A DNA stretch of 64,000 nt from Tipula vernalis (GCA_958295665.1 OY282558.1:182072015-182136014), one strand, 5' to 3'. Positions 10,467 through 25,400 are shown, counted from the first letter of the stretch. The notes: a model not told the origin generated them from the letters alone. Program-made: numbers and translations.

Positions 10467-13400
10467 ATGACTGACAGATCTGTGAACGAGAATAGATTAC
10501 AGGACCACACCTCCACCAAAACTATTAGTAACGAAGTTATTGTAAAGGAGACATCATTTACAGAAACAACAAGATTCGGTTTTCCTAGTAAGTACCTACT
10601 ATGTACATATAAATGTAATATAAGAAAAAGGGTTGTAAACGTCGCCTATACAAAATTATTAATTCATAATATTTCTAAGAAAAAAATATAAAATTTTGAA
10701 ATTGATAATTTATTGACAGTTTCTTATCTACTTTTATTTTTGATTTTTATTTGACAACAGATAAAAATAAATTTTGATTTGGTATATAGTTACAATGCCA
10801 AGCCAAACCCCAACCAATTTACCAATTAAATTATTAATTCTCGTTTGTTTTCTTTTCAGATCCAAAAAGTACATTGTAAGCTGTTGTTCTGCTATAACAC
10901 TATCCTCCTTTCTACTACATACCTAATTTCATTATTTTTTTTTTTCAGGAATACGGAAAAAATTGCTGGACATGATTCCCCATTTGGTAAATTCACTCCA
11001 AATGTAAATAAATCAAAATGTCTCTTTTTTATGAAAATAGCATACATTAAATAATTTATTTTGGTTTTTGTCGAATATAGAAATTTGCTGATGATTTAGA
11101 ATACAGTAAAGGATCATTTAAAAATGATGCCGACAGTGAGACTACTAGCGTGAATAGTTCCGCGTCACAAATAGAATCATCAAAACATTCACCGACAAAC
11201 TCAGAAAAGAAAATTGAAAAGCTAAAACCCAAAGACAAAGAAAAGAAAAAGGAAAAGGATAAAGGTAAATTGATCAAAAAAATAGAATTTAATACAATGT
11301 TAAAATAATTGAAATTTACACTGGGTATTAGTTTTTGGCGTGGAACTGGACAAAGTAGAGCTTGATCCGGAACTTGGTGTGCCCAAATTTATTGTGGAAT
11401 GCATAAAAATCGTCGAAGAGGATGAGAACCTTAAAACCAATGGAATATACCGTGCGTCTGGAAATAAAAATAATATTGAGAATATTAAAAAGAAGGTACA
11501 TCGGCGTCTTTATCTATGCAACATAAATAATTTAGATATCAAATTTTTTTTTTAGATGAATGAGAGACGTTACATTAGCAAAGAATCCAAATACACATTC
11601 TTACAAAATCAAGACCTTCATACAATTACGGGGGCATTAAAATTATTTTTTCGTGAAACATCAGATTTAATACCCGAGCAGGTATTTTCTAATTTACCAA
11701 AGAATTTGAGTTGCAAAGAGAATTTAGAGACTGTTAAAACGCAAATTAATTTATTGGATAAGGTCCATTTTGAAACATTGAAATATTTAATGAAGCATCT
11801 TCGAAAGTAAGTTCAATTACAATTTAATATTTATGTTAGTTTAAGATTGGCATTTACCGCAGCTGTGTTTATATTTTATTTACATTCGATTGTCAATATT
11901 TCATACCAAATAGTTTTATTTTTATTGATAAGATTATCCTTTTATTTAATATTCTCACTAATACAATTTACAAAGTAAACGAATATTTTATCAGACACAT
12001 CACGACCTCAATTAGAATATCGTAACTAAAACCTGTGTGAAGTATTTCAATCAAAGTGTAGCCAGTGGCGTAACTACAAATTTTGGGCCTCCCCGCTGCA
12101 AAATTTTTCTTGGGCCGCTAAACTGCTTCTTGTGTCTGTGAACAAGTAAAGCTTTTGGTTAAAAACTTATTTCTTCGTATTGTCCAGCCTCGCATTAATT
12201 AAAAGTATCTAGTTTCGAGAGAATATACGATACAGAACGTGATTCAGTTCAATGGCATTAAATCAAACGAAATTTCCTGCAAGCATCACAAATTTCGAAA
12301 TAATCCCTAAAATGTCGAATTTTGAAAGTATCTTAAATATTCTAGAAAGTTCTCAAATATCGATTATCCGTAAGTAAGTAAAACCAACGGGATTGCTATA
12401 TACGCTAACCACCACCATGTAAAACGAAAATAACCAGGACATTTTTGAGTAATTTCGAATAATCTAGGAAATTGGAGAAATATCGACATTTTGGCATAAT
12501 CTCGAAAAATCTACTATCTCGATTCAGATTTATATGTGTAACTCTGCAAATTCCCACAACTCAAAGCTAAGCCCAGAACACTGTCAAACAAAATTCGAAT
12601 AAATTTAAACATCAATTGATCTCGAACAATTTCAATAATACCAAAAAATTTGGATATTAAATAGTAATTTTGGAAAGCCTGTAAAAATCTAGAAAACCCA
12701 CAAAAATTTCAAAAATTCGTTTAAATATCGAATTATTTGTCAGGTCAACTATGTAAATGATAGGCAATAAGAATGTAAAATAGTACCGGATAATATCGTA
12801 AATATCGACGGCTCTAAGATTCTCGAGTAACATCGAACCATCAAATACACCCTACAATCTCAAACATACTCGAATAACTTCGAAAATCTCAATAACTTGG
12901 CTCTTCCGAAACACCAATTAAGTCTCGAATATCATGCACCCCATTTCCACGCTAGATTAAACTAATTTCGAGAAATTTTGAAAAGTGATTATAACATGAA
13001 ACCCCAATCAAGGGCATATGAAACAGGAGAACTCGCCAAGAAGAAGCAAAAAAACATAATTACTAATTGCAAAATTAATTTTGAATTTTGAATTTCCTTA
13101 TATTTGAAATAGTTTTTCAAAATAAACCGATTTTACCTGGCTTACCGGTAAATTTAGTTTTTATTAACCGTTTACCGGTAATAAAAAAGATTCGGTAAAT
13201 GAGAAACTATAAATCGAACGAATTCATTATAGAGACTGACTGGTTTGGTTCAAGTGACCGTTGAATCCCCTTTATAACGACAAAGGCGCTCCTAACGAAG
13301 GGAAACAAGAAATGTTTAGCTCCTTTCAACAAATCAGATCATCATTTTTCAAATAAAATTTAAATTTTAACATTCAATCTTTTGCAAATCAAATTCAACC

Positions 13401-16400
13401 TTTTCCAATCAAAACTTGATTTGTAAAAGGTTGAATTTGATGCGCAAAAGAGGTAAATTTGGAGTGCAAGATGCGTGTTACAAATAAATCAATCCAGCAA
13501 ACACTAAAATCGTTATTATTTGATGTTGAAAGCTTTAATTTCAAAAAAGTTTAGCAAATTTAAATATCTGTCAAAACCTACACCCATTTTTATTTAGGTG
13601 GACACCTTCAGCAATCGAGAAGAAATTGTTGGGCCTGTCTTAAGAAAATATCTAATAGCAACGGTATTAATTTCTTTTTACTCTAAAAACTACAGACCAC
13701 CGGCTTTTCTTAAAATTTTTCTAGAAATTTTCTGAAAATTTGAAAGGGTGTTCTACTTTAAGCTTAATCTGAGCTACTATCTATCTAATCTTGATTTTGG
13801 ACTAATAGTCGAACGCCTGTTAAATATCGTGGGCCCCACTAACCGTGGTCCCCTCGCGGCTGCGGGTACTACGGGTACCTAGTTACCCAACTGAGTGTAG
13901 CTCTACATACATTACGTAAAAAAAATTAAGCATCAATTCAGGCACACCATACAGCTCTCACTAAATCAGTTATTCTTCTTCTCACCGAGATCCAAATTAT
14001 GAACTTTGGTGACTCCGAAACCATCAGTATTAAGGGTCATTCCTTAATCCATCGGTTGATTCTCCACAGATTACTGGCCATTTATTAACGGGAGGATATC
14101 CCTTATTTTTAATTCCTATCCCATCCTAAAAGGATACTTCATCAGCCAATTACACGGGTCGGTCGAAATCCCTAAACTCCAACTATGGCACTATAAGAGA
14201 GCTGATTAGACACAAATGGAATATTTCTTGCGGTAGTTCGGTAGTTCATTGACGGTGAAATGGAACAGTTCATTACGTCCAGTCTTCCGAAATCTCAAAA
14301 GGCACGCAATTCTTGGCATAACCAGGAGTATATACGGGCGACCGCTTTCAATCCCAAGTAGCATTTCGTATATATTATGATTATAAATTATTCTTGTACA
14401 ATTTACAGAACCTTTACATTAGTGAACAATGTAGATGTATCGATTCTTGTAAAAAATTTGGTTTCAGAGTTTGCACAGTAAAGTTACGCTGTAAAGGTTA
14501 ACTTATAGTTACGAATGTAGTGTTATTGTTTATGTACTGGGTCCTTGTATTGTTACAGTTACAAAATATTTACCTTTTGTAGAATTGATGAGAGCTTATA
14601 GCTACCGTGTAGATGTTCTGAACATTTACTTGTAAATGTATTTATACCGTCATAAAATGATTGCACTTTGTAACTTTGAAGAAAGCTTATAGCTACTTCA
14701 TGATTTATACTGAACGTTTACTTTGTTAATGTATTTATACGTCTTAAACTGAGTTCAATTTTTAACTTTGAAGAGAGCATATAGCTACCTCGTAGATTTA
14801 CCGAACCGTACTTTACATTGTTAATGTATTTATACCGTCAAATAATTTATACCGTGTTCTTTAATAAAAAATATTTCATTTAAGAAAGCTAACCAATAAA
14901 ATAAAATCATTTATTATTTTGTCCTAAACGTGAAAAATAAATGAAGAAAAATTCAAAACCTTTTCATTTAACATAATCCTATTATAGGAAAGTAAAAATA
15001 TTAACAAATGTGGAAAGAAACTATTTGAATAAGTTTTTTCAAAAGCGGTGTTCCCAAAATATTACAACTCTTGCGGAAAATGTAAATCCTTTTGGTATAA
15101 CTGCTAGTGAGCGCAATATTTCTGATACATCGACTTTACCACAAAGCGTGATTAACATTTCTACTAATAAGTGCTTCGCATTTTCTGAAAAATAACCTAA
15201 ATCAAACAGAAAGTAACATGGATTTCCAGAATGAATACGAAACGTCAGATGAAGAAGAAAAATTCGAAACTAAACTTTCAATGATGGAAGACCTAAAAAA
15301 CTGGTCGCTGATCAATCGAATTACACATCGAGCATTAAGTGAATTACTACGAATATTAAAATTGCATGGATCGAATTTCTTACCAAAAGATTCTCGAAAT
15401 TTGTTACAAACACCTCAAAGAATAGATATTATTTCAATGGGCAGCGGAAAACTCTGGTATTACCGACTAATGCGTTGCTTATTGAATAAGTTTTCTGATC
15501 TAGATCATTCAATTAATATTTCCGTCACTTTTAACATTGATGGGCTGCCCATTTTTAATAGCGCAAAGACGGAGTTTTGGCCTATTTTATGTATAAGCGA
15601 CCATTCGGAATTTTTGAATCCAATGCCCGTTGCACTCTACTGTGGCCAAACAAAGCCAAATTTACAAAATTATTTGAATCCATTTGTAAATGAAATGCAA
15701 GATATTTTAGAAAATGGTGTTGAAATCAGCCATCATAAAATCATAGTTAAAATCAAAGGATTTGTTTGTGATATACTCCCGCGAGATGTTTTATAAAAGG
15801 CAAATATTTAAAATTTGCAAACAACAGTTTTTTAAAATTGATATTACTAATTTTATATTTATTTAAAAGGAACAGTTTATTTTAATCATTATCACGGTTG
15901 CCCGAAATGTACAATATTAGGAGAAAATTATGAATATAGGAAAGGCTTCCATATGAGTTATCCAAGAATAAATGCACCTTTAAGGACGGATGAAAGCTTT
16001 CGCAATAGACTGGATGAATGCCACCATAAGGAAGATTCCCCACTAGAAAGATGTTGCAGACTCGTTACATTTGTTTGATCTAGGACTAATGCGGAAATGT
16101 TTCTTAGGATGGATAAATGGTAGTTTTAACTTTAAAACGAAATGGTCCAAATCAGTGAAATTTCTAAGTGTTTGGAAAAGAATAATATATTTTTGCCTAG
16201 AGAAATACATCGTGCAATGAGGTCGCTGCAAAACATTAAATTTTGGAAAGGATTGGAGTATCGTACATTTTTACTTTATGTTGGTCCAGTAATATTGAAG
16301 GAATTTCTACCACTCGATGTATACTCGTATGTACATTTTATTAAGTTATCTTGTGCGGTAACTATATGCTCCAGCAAGCATTAGTTAAAATATTTAAATG

Positions 16401-19400
16401 TGGCCGAGTTATTATTCCAGGATTACATTAAAAGTTTCATTGAAATAAATGGCATTGACTGTGTCAGCTCAAATGTCCATAGTCTTTGTCATGTAATCGC
16501 TGATATAAAAAAATTTGGACATCTGCAAATGTTCAGTGCATACCCATTTGAGAATATGTTATACCAGATAAAGAATTTAATTCGTCAAGGAAATAAACCA
16601 CTGGAACAGGTTGCTAAACGCGTAATTGAAATAGCAAAAATGGGAAATTGTGACAACATGAGATATCCAGCTGCAGTTAAATTTCCTTTTGTTAAATGCC
16701 AAACGGGAGGAAATCTCGACCTATCAATGTGCATTGGAATTTACAAACAAATTTACGTTTTGGAAGGGGTAATGTTCTCTAACGATTTAAAAAATAAATG
16801 GTTTTTAACTAAAGAGAATGAAATAGTTGAAATGATAAATGACACCTACTTAAACGATGTAGCATTCATTTAAGGTACAAGTATTGTGAACAAATATGAT
16901 TGTTTTGACAAACCGTTAAAATCGTCATTTTTAAACATGTTTAAATCATATGATTTAATAAGAAATCCTCCAAAATTATACCATCTGAAAAATATAAAAT
17001 GCAAATTGATTTCAATTGAGCACCTTAACGAGATAAAGTTTCTGCCTTTATTGCATACTTTGGATTTGTTTTTGGAATAAGGAGCTTTTTTTAATGTTTA
17101 TAATAGCCTAATAACCTAAGTTTTGCATTTCTCAATCCACTTTTCAAAAATTTTCATTTAACGTTTTATTAAAATTTTAATCACCGAGCTTCACGACTTC
17201 ATAAAACAGCTCAATGAGTTTCGTGTATTTCAAAAAAAGCATTTTTGGTTCAGTTACTGGTAATTGGGATTTAAGAATTCCAGTCAATGAAAAACCATTT
17301 AAAAGTTTATGCGAGAAAAGTTCATACATTAACTTAAATGCGATTTTCGACCAATCACCATTTCAACAGTTCCCGCCAATATTAATCAATTTTTGAATCT
17401 GTAAGTTAATTTGCATAGTCAATTTCTTAATTCTTAAAAACTATATAATTTTCGATTTTCTTACCATATTATATCTAAAATCCACCATCAATCATTTTCT
17501 TCTAATTCTTCCACGTCCTTCACTATCTCCATTGGCAAATTGATTTTAAAATTCAAGTTTGTTTTTGTAATACACTTGGATTATTGGTAGCTTCAATATC
17601 TAACTGTTTTAGAATTTTGATAATCTCGTCGCATTTGATGTTTACTTTTGAAAACTCTACCAAAAAATATTCTTGCATATTAGCCACTGCAAAAAACACG
17701 GATTGAAAATTTATGAAACACTGTAACATAATAATTTACCTTTCACAGTCAGTCCCTGAATTTCTGCTTTTGTTTCTACATCCTTACAGCTGTAATTATT
17801 TGATTCATAAAAGGTCCATTTTCAATGTCTTCAGTCTCCATCAAAACTGGCGAGGCTAGTATAAAATTAGTGAGTGATACCGATTCAACTATTTGCTGTT
17901 TTGATGGTGAAGGTGCAGAGTTTTAGAACATTTCGTCATACACATTGTTTGTTTGGGTTGCTGCATTTACATAATATAAACAATTGTATACTAAGTATAC
18001 TAATTTTATAGGAAAATGTAACTGTACATTTACTGCTACGTAGCGTAAACATAGTCTTTACATTTTGTATACAAGTAAATATTTCTAATAGAAAATTGTA
18101 AATGTAAGCAACTTGTAAATATCCGTATTCAATTTACTCTCAAAATGAATACATAAAGATAACGTGTATATCCAAGTTTACATATCGAAAATTCAGACAC
18201 CTTCGAAATTAATGGTTGGCCATATTGATCACAAATTGCAAGTAAAAAGAAAAACATTTTTCAAAATTTTATATATTTTATGATTTCTGATACACACAAT
18301 ATAGTATAATTTTATGTAACGGTAGCATTAAAACAATTTTTAAATAAATATTATTTCATTAATTTTTATTTTGAAGAAAAAAATGTGTCTGTAATTGTAT
18401 ATACTTCATTATTTTTAAGGCGCATCCCTATTTTCCTATTATCTCAGAACTTTACCCGACAAAATGATATCCGTTTGTAAATTTCAACATCCTAATAAGC
18501 GAAAAATATATTTCTAAGTTTAATATTTTTAATGTTATAAAATAATAATATTTTAAATAAAGTTATTCATTATAAACTTATTATTATTAAACTGTAAAAG
18601 AATTTAATAATTACGTATACAAATGTATTTATACCGGATTTGTTTACAAAACTAGGCTAACAAGTTAGTTCTGTTTAAAATAAATCTATGAAATTGTAAC
18701 TTAATCGTAACAGATTCGTAACCGTAACAGAAGTATACTGATTTCAAACCGTAAACGTACAGAATTATTTGTAACTTATTCGTAATAGATCCATAATCGT
18801 AACATACGTTTAATCAGTAATCGTCTTATTGTAAACTATACAGACTTATTTGTACAATACACATCTTGTTTACGTTAAATCACATCCGTATAGGTTCAGC
18901 ATACCCGACAATTGATTCCCCAAAAAATATACTAAACAATTACAGCACGTCTAACGTGTATTTACCAGTGTAACTTTACAATAACAAAGTAAATTAACGG
19001 TAAACGTTTTGCAAACCAAAATTGTTACTTGGGATGAAGCGTAAAAACTAGCTAAAAGCTAGCAGCTTTTAGGATGGCTTGAAGTCGAGCATCAGCAACA
19101 GTCTCTAATGTTATAAAAGATCATTTCGTAGAAAAGGTGGAATCAATATTTTTACATCAGCTACAATTTTCCGCAAATTTTAATCTCCCCCATTCTTCGG
19201 TAAAACCTTCTATTGCCTCGTATGCTTCATCATTGTGTCGTTTTAAATTCAGGCCTAGATTAGTTACAAAAGTGTTTGCAGACATTGATGCTAACAAATC
19301 AACCGGTCCTGATGGTTGTTCGTAAAAACTAGCGCACATTTTTGACTAAACCTTTATAAGTTCTGCTCCACCGGACTCTTGTCCGGTGGAGCAGAACTTA

Positions 19401-22400
19401 TAAAGGTTTTTCTTGTACCTGGAAAATAGCCAATATTCACCAAGAGCCCAAGAACGTGTTTAATCGTGTATGGCAAAACGGTGTGCAAGTTGGAAGCAAT
19501 TGGACTACCCAGTACTCCGGTTTCTTGAATTGAGAACTTTCGTTTCTGTCGCAGAATTCAAGAAGTGGTGGAAGGTTTGACATCCGCTCTGTCCCTTACA
19601 CTTTTTCCTAATTTCATCAATCTTATTTTATCTGCAACTCTTAATTCGATCATTCATGCTGACGACAGCCCACTTCGCTCCTCTTTTTCTTTTCCATCTA
19701 TTTCATCTTAAAACGACGGTCTCGCAGTAAGGGTTGCCACGAGAGCTAGGCTTGAGCACGATCTCATTGCGATTATCAGATGATAAATGATAATAATGTA
19801 CCATATAGTGTAACCAATTCCAAATCTGACGACATGCTCTGCTTAACTATATCTAAAAAGATTTCTTTCGCCGATCAAAGAAAAAGGCAGCGTTGAGTGC
19901 AGCTAAGTGTCTCGGTTGTTTACAGAAGGTTAACACGTACATTGAAACGATCAGTTCACAGTTATAACATGGAACTAAAATTTGCAAAGGCCAGCAAGTT
20001 TCAAGCCTCTTACTTCCTTCGAAATAGGAGTTTGTGAAACGGGTTGGACGAAGGAGCCCTTCTTGTGTCATATCGACCCTACTTAATCCTCTCTTGCCAT
20101 TCCCTTTTTATTCCATTCATTACTTTTATGGTTATGCTGTATGTCATTACGTATGCGCGTGATAACACATTCAGGAAGCAATTCCTAATCCATTTCTGTC
20201 AAAATTCGAAACAAGCTGAGAAAGCATTCCCTTCCCTAAAAATAAATTTAATTCATCTCAGGTTCTAATTTCACACCGATTAGCTGATTAAATTCCCCAT
20301 TCGTCTAGCTAGAAAGGTAGCTAGCTACGTATTTCAATTCATAATATTCAAATGATTGTTTTGCAAGTTCTTATAGTATGCCAAATAGCTAAATAACTAA
20401 CTATGAAATAGCTGAGAAAACGTTCCGTCCATTAAGGCCCGGAAGGAGTCTCCATCCCAAGACAGAAATTTGATTCTAATTCTAGTCTTCAAATCGCAAT
20501 GTTAACTAAAATTTTTAAAAGGCCTTTAACAACCCTTGCTAAAGATTTGAACTTCAAGTTTCAATAGTACATGGGACGGGTGATAAAATTTCTGGGCCAA
20601 CAAGCCAGGTATCCCATATCCCCAGAAATATTTTTATTCCCAGTCTTAATTTTCAAATTGCAATTTTGGCTTTACTTAGGAAAGGCCCATTAATACCCCC
20701 CTTGCAGAGCAACACCCCTCACTTAATTGAAATAGTAAAAAATACTTATAGATCCCCGGCTTTGTATTTTACCACCGTTGTATAATTTGGCAAAATTCCA
20801 GTGGCGGTTCGCGATTGTAAATTCGGGATAATAAATGTGAACTCACGATGGAAATTTAGACCGCGGTCGAAAATATTCGAACAAAATTGGTCTGGTCTGG
20901 TATAAACAGAAAATATTTACGATTAAAGAACAATTTTCTCCTGACAAAATATTTTCAAAATGACGATCAAACATTTTGTCATTTAATTTGCTCTAAAAAG
21001 ATCAAAGTATATTGAAATCCTGTCAAAAATGATCAAATATTTGGTTGGTTCAAAACCACTTTTTTTGACGTTTAGAAAGTCCCAGAGTTTAAAAAAGCAA
21101 AAAAAAAATTGTCCAATCGTCTGTCTGGATGGCTGGATGCCTGGATGTCTGTACCCATGGTATCTCGAGAACGGCTTGTTCGATTTAGATTTTTTTTTTT
21201 TGCCAATCTGTTTCTATGGTCAAGGACGAAATTTGAAAAGCTTTTGGAACCTGTACGTCAAGAGGGTCGGGTACCTGCCATACGAATTGACCCAAAATAC
21301 CTGGTTATAGAAATATTTACCATTTTTTTATATATGCTGGTTTGATTATTGAATTGGGCATTGAATTTGGGGTTGTTTTGAAGGTTAAGTTAGGGATCAA
21401 TTTGCGGCTTGAGTTAAAGTTGAGTTGGGGTTGGGTTAAGATATAGTGAGCAGTTGACCAATTTTGTATACACATATGCTGGTTTGAGGAATGAGTTGAA
21501 AGAGAGTTTCCGATTGGGTTGAGGGTTGAGTTGGGGGCCGATTATGAGTTGAATTGGGTTTGAGATGGTGTTGGACCAGTGTTTAGGAGCAGTTGAGCAA
21601 TCTATAAAATAATGTGAGTATTTGTGTGTATTTACAGCATACTATATGTGTATGATATATAAACAAATCCACACAAAACCTTACACAAATATTGTTTAAA
21701 ACTAACGAAAGGTCATATATCAAACATCAAATTGAACCTTTTACATTTCAAATTAAACCTTTAGCAAATTAAATTAATGGTCAATTAGGAAGGATGGAAC
21801 TTATCTATTTCTTAACTGATATAAGTGAAATTTGACTTCCGCGATAGAAATGGGATTCTAAAATGAGTTTTGGATGAAATTCTGGAATATGGCCAAGTAT
21901 GATGGAACTTGCCTATTCCTCAACCAATTATTATGAAATTTGACATTTGCGTTGGAAACTAAAATGATTTTTAGATGAAGTTCTGGAATATGTGCCCAGG
22001 TATGATGGCACTTGTGCATTGGAAATAGGATTTTATGGATATGGATAAGTATGATGGAACTTACTAGTATTGGGATTCTAAAATGATTTTTAGATGAAAT
22101 TCTGGAATATGGTCAGTTAGGATAGAACTTACTTATTTTTTAACGGAGTTTAATGGAATTTTGCATGTGCGATGGTAAATGGGATTGGTTTTGAAAGAGA
22201 ATTTCGATTAGGGTTTAAGATTTAGTGTGAGGTTAGATTGGATTGAGTTCATACACTGGACTGGAAAATAAGTGTAGAATTGATCTGAGGTTTGAGATTT
22301 GGATCGAGCTAAGTTGAGTTGACGTAGAATTAGGATTTAGTTAGCGTGTATTGGTTGTGAGTTGTTTGGTTGGGGAATAATTTAAGGGTTGATTTGGAGT

Positions 22401-25400
22401 ACAGTTAACGGTTGATTTTCAAGTTGATTAAGGGGTGATTTGGTGATTTAATTGATGGTTTGGTTGGTCTTTAATTTGGTGATTGTGTTTAGGATTGTGT
22501 TGTGATTAAGATAGAGGTTGAGTTGTAAATTGTGTTGGAGGTTAAGCTGAAGATTGACTTAAGAGGTTCATTTCGTGATTGATATGGGAGTTGAATTAAT
22601 CAAGACCGAAGTTCTGATCACCTTATGAGGTTTCAGCCCTTTATATTTTCATGTTAGGATTCGATATATGAGAAAAATCCATAAATTATGTGTGAATTTG
22701 ATGATATTTCCAAATTAAAAATTTGAAAATATAGGTGCATATTACAACAAAAACTATGTAAATTACATAGCGTAATTTACTCGCCCAACCGTGGTTCTTC
22801 TTTTATAAACCGATGAACAAATTTCACTGTTAAGTTAGATGGTACGAGTAACCCAATGAATGATAAGTAGTACGGATCATCGATACTACTAGCCATTAAT
22901 ATTTGAACCAAAGAATCTAATGCGCAAGTTACATTTACTTTCATTTTGCAGTATTATTAATTTTTTGGAAGATGTGATATTTTAATTTTGGTAGGTGACA
23001 TCTGGTTGAGGAGTAATATAAAATCCTTGCTTCAGAACATCGGCATGATTTTCATATTTTGATGAGAGATATTTCTTTAGCAGAAACCGTTTGTATTAAA
23101 ATTAATGTTTCTCTCAAATATATTCTTCCGAAGAGATGATGTCTTTATTTAGAGATTGTCAAACAATATTTGGAGACAATGCTAATTTCGAATCTAGCTC
23201 GTCTCTCTAATCGTTTTGCACTGGAAAGATAAACGGGAGTAATTTTTTGTTATATTCAGCACCGGCAAAAGTAGAGGCTTTTTGAAATCTACCGTTGTAA
23301 TACGATTTTGTCTTTTGGTTTGTCTTTTCATTTGCTTTATAGTTTGTAATTTGAGACTGAAATATTGCAACACTACTATTGTAATCTAAAACTATATGCT
23401 TCTTATCATCGAAAAATACATCCGAACAGCTTGCTGTGGAATGCTTTGATTCATTTGGTAAACAGGCTACTGGTCAAAGTGAAAATTCAACTGTAACTGA
23501 CATTAGACGATCTATAAATTCTTTAGAATAAAAGCATTTGGATCGGATCCCTTTTGTTTTAGAGTTGCATAATTTTACCACCCAATCTTTTACTGAATTA
23601 TATTGATATGCGTGACTACTTTCAATTTCTTCCACATTTTTTTTTTTTTAAATGTTAGACTGTGTCCGAAACTTGTGATAAATATATTCTAGTACTAATA
23701 TTTGACATTTATTTGAGAAAACTGCACACACCCAAATTATCGTATTTAATTCCTATGATAATTTGTAACAGCTCCAGAATTCAATAAATTCATTGTTTGA
23801 CATGTTTTGTCTAAACAACTATACATTTTTCGAAAATTACAGTAATTAAAATGCAGCAACAAAAATGTGAAGTACTAGGGGAAATGTCAGAAATTTTTAC
23901 TAAAAAAAAAATTATCACATGTTTCGGACACGGACTTAGTGTCCGTAGGCGGTGAAGCATTTTGTTCTGTTAAAACTTGATCAATTGGCCTGGTCTGATC
24001 ACAGATAAGTTTTTCTAATGTCAATCGAGCATTTTTTACAACGTAAAAAAACGTCTGGTTAGTGTCACCGAACCTTAAAACTCGTTGAGAGCGACTATTC
24101 AAGTAAGTTGGGCATATCTTTAACACATGCCCATCCATAAACCATTTTTATAAATAAGCCACGTCTAAGTGTATGTGGTTAGGGCTTTGTATATCGAAAA
24201 GGATCTTTAGTGGCACGTAAGAACATTGTGTTATTGTAGAATTTTATCGCCTTGTCGTTAAATGCAAAAGCAAGAAATGTATACCCAAGACCCATCACAA
24301 TTAGCTTCAATTGGCTTTGATGCTCCTTTTTTCACCAAAAAGAAAAGAATATGCGTCCTGGCTTTATTCTACGTGGTTGGGTTTTATTTTACACAATACT
24401 CCCAGTAGCATTATTTGAAATTGCTGAAGATAATTCTATTAATTTAAAGAACCGTTTATAAGCGTGTAGTCGACCCAATATGAAAAAATAATTTCGCTTG
24501 ACATCATGAATAAATTCAGGATACAAATGTACTACGAACGAAGTCTAATCCACCTTTTGGTTCTACATTTAGTTTTTTGGCCCATCTTGAAGAACGTGAG
24601 TCACAGCTTCACGTTTAACTCAATTTCCACATCCTTCATTACGGGCTTCTTCTCCAATTATTTAGCATTTGAAATATCGGCAAGATCTTCTGACATCTTC
24701 GTGTTCCTCGAAAAGACTGTCTCGAGTTCTAACTCTAAGATAATACGGAAACTGCGTTGGCTTGTTATCAAAAAATTCCAAAAGGTTTTGATAAGGTTTA
24801 AGTGGGCTGACTTATTGACTGACCAAATATATAAACTAACGCTATATGCCTCGTGCTTTTGTTTTAAAAAAATGCACAAATTTATGAAAATGAAGGGGGT
24901 ATCAATTATTTAACTATAAGAGGAAAATGTGTGAGTAAACGAGTTCCTTCCTAATTGGTCTTATTCCAAAACTAAGAATCCTACTTCCGTCGTACATGCC
25001 CAATTTCATTTCACCTATGGGGATATGACAATTAGGACACGTGAATAAAACGAACATGCAATTTGACATGCGCTTTGGCAAAGGCATCCTGAAATGATTT
25101 TTGGGTGAATTTTTGTATTATGGCCAATTATGATGGAACTTAGCTACGTACAAGGTGAGATAAAGTTCTGAAATTTAGCAAATTTTGATGGAACTTAGCT
25201 ATTGCTTAACGGATTTTTTATTAAAATTTGGCATGTGCTTTAGAAATAGAATTCTGAAATTAATTTCAAATGAAGTTCTGGAATATGGAAAATTATGACG
25301 GAACTTGGCTATTTCTTAACCGATTTGAGTGAAATTTCGCATGTGCAATGGGAATGGGATTCTAAAATGATTTTTGGACAAAGTTCTGGAATATACCTAA

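Larger units (their letters stand above)
14353..19033 (+). mobile_element. CACTA/EnSpm-like transposon with subterminal repeat arrays
   Basis: CCCAAGTA at 14353 and its inverse TACTTGGG ending at 19033 are flanked by AT on both sides. Inside each end lie 0.5-1 kb subterminal arrays. The left (14360-14870) repeats GTATTTATACCGTC, AGAGCTTATAGCTACC and TTACATTGTTAATG words. The right (18000-19025) repeats GTAACAGATTCGTAACCGTA, TTTGTAACTTATTCGTAA and similar words. Repeated subterminal motifs around a single large transposase gene are typical of CACTA elements. The transposase relic is in the middle on the + strand. Termini do not read CACTA, so membership is inferred from the protein and architecture. 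Confidence 0.6.

Noticed and set aside
10860..10875. 16-nt microexon as part of the main RhoGAP transcript
   Set aside because: Its inclusion shifts the frame and gives a stop soon after the start of exon 3; skipping it leaves all six exons in phase.
12200..12960. Regulatory array of TCGAAAATC words in the RhoGAP intron
   Set aside because: Spacing is irregular and the region lies inside a probable old transposon, so regulation is not supported.
24506..24913. 135-codon open frame, hydrophobic
   Set aside because: The opposite strand is open over the same region and neither is recognisable; AT-rich chance frame is likely.
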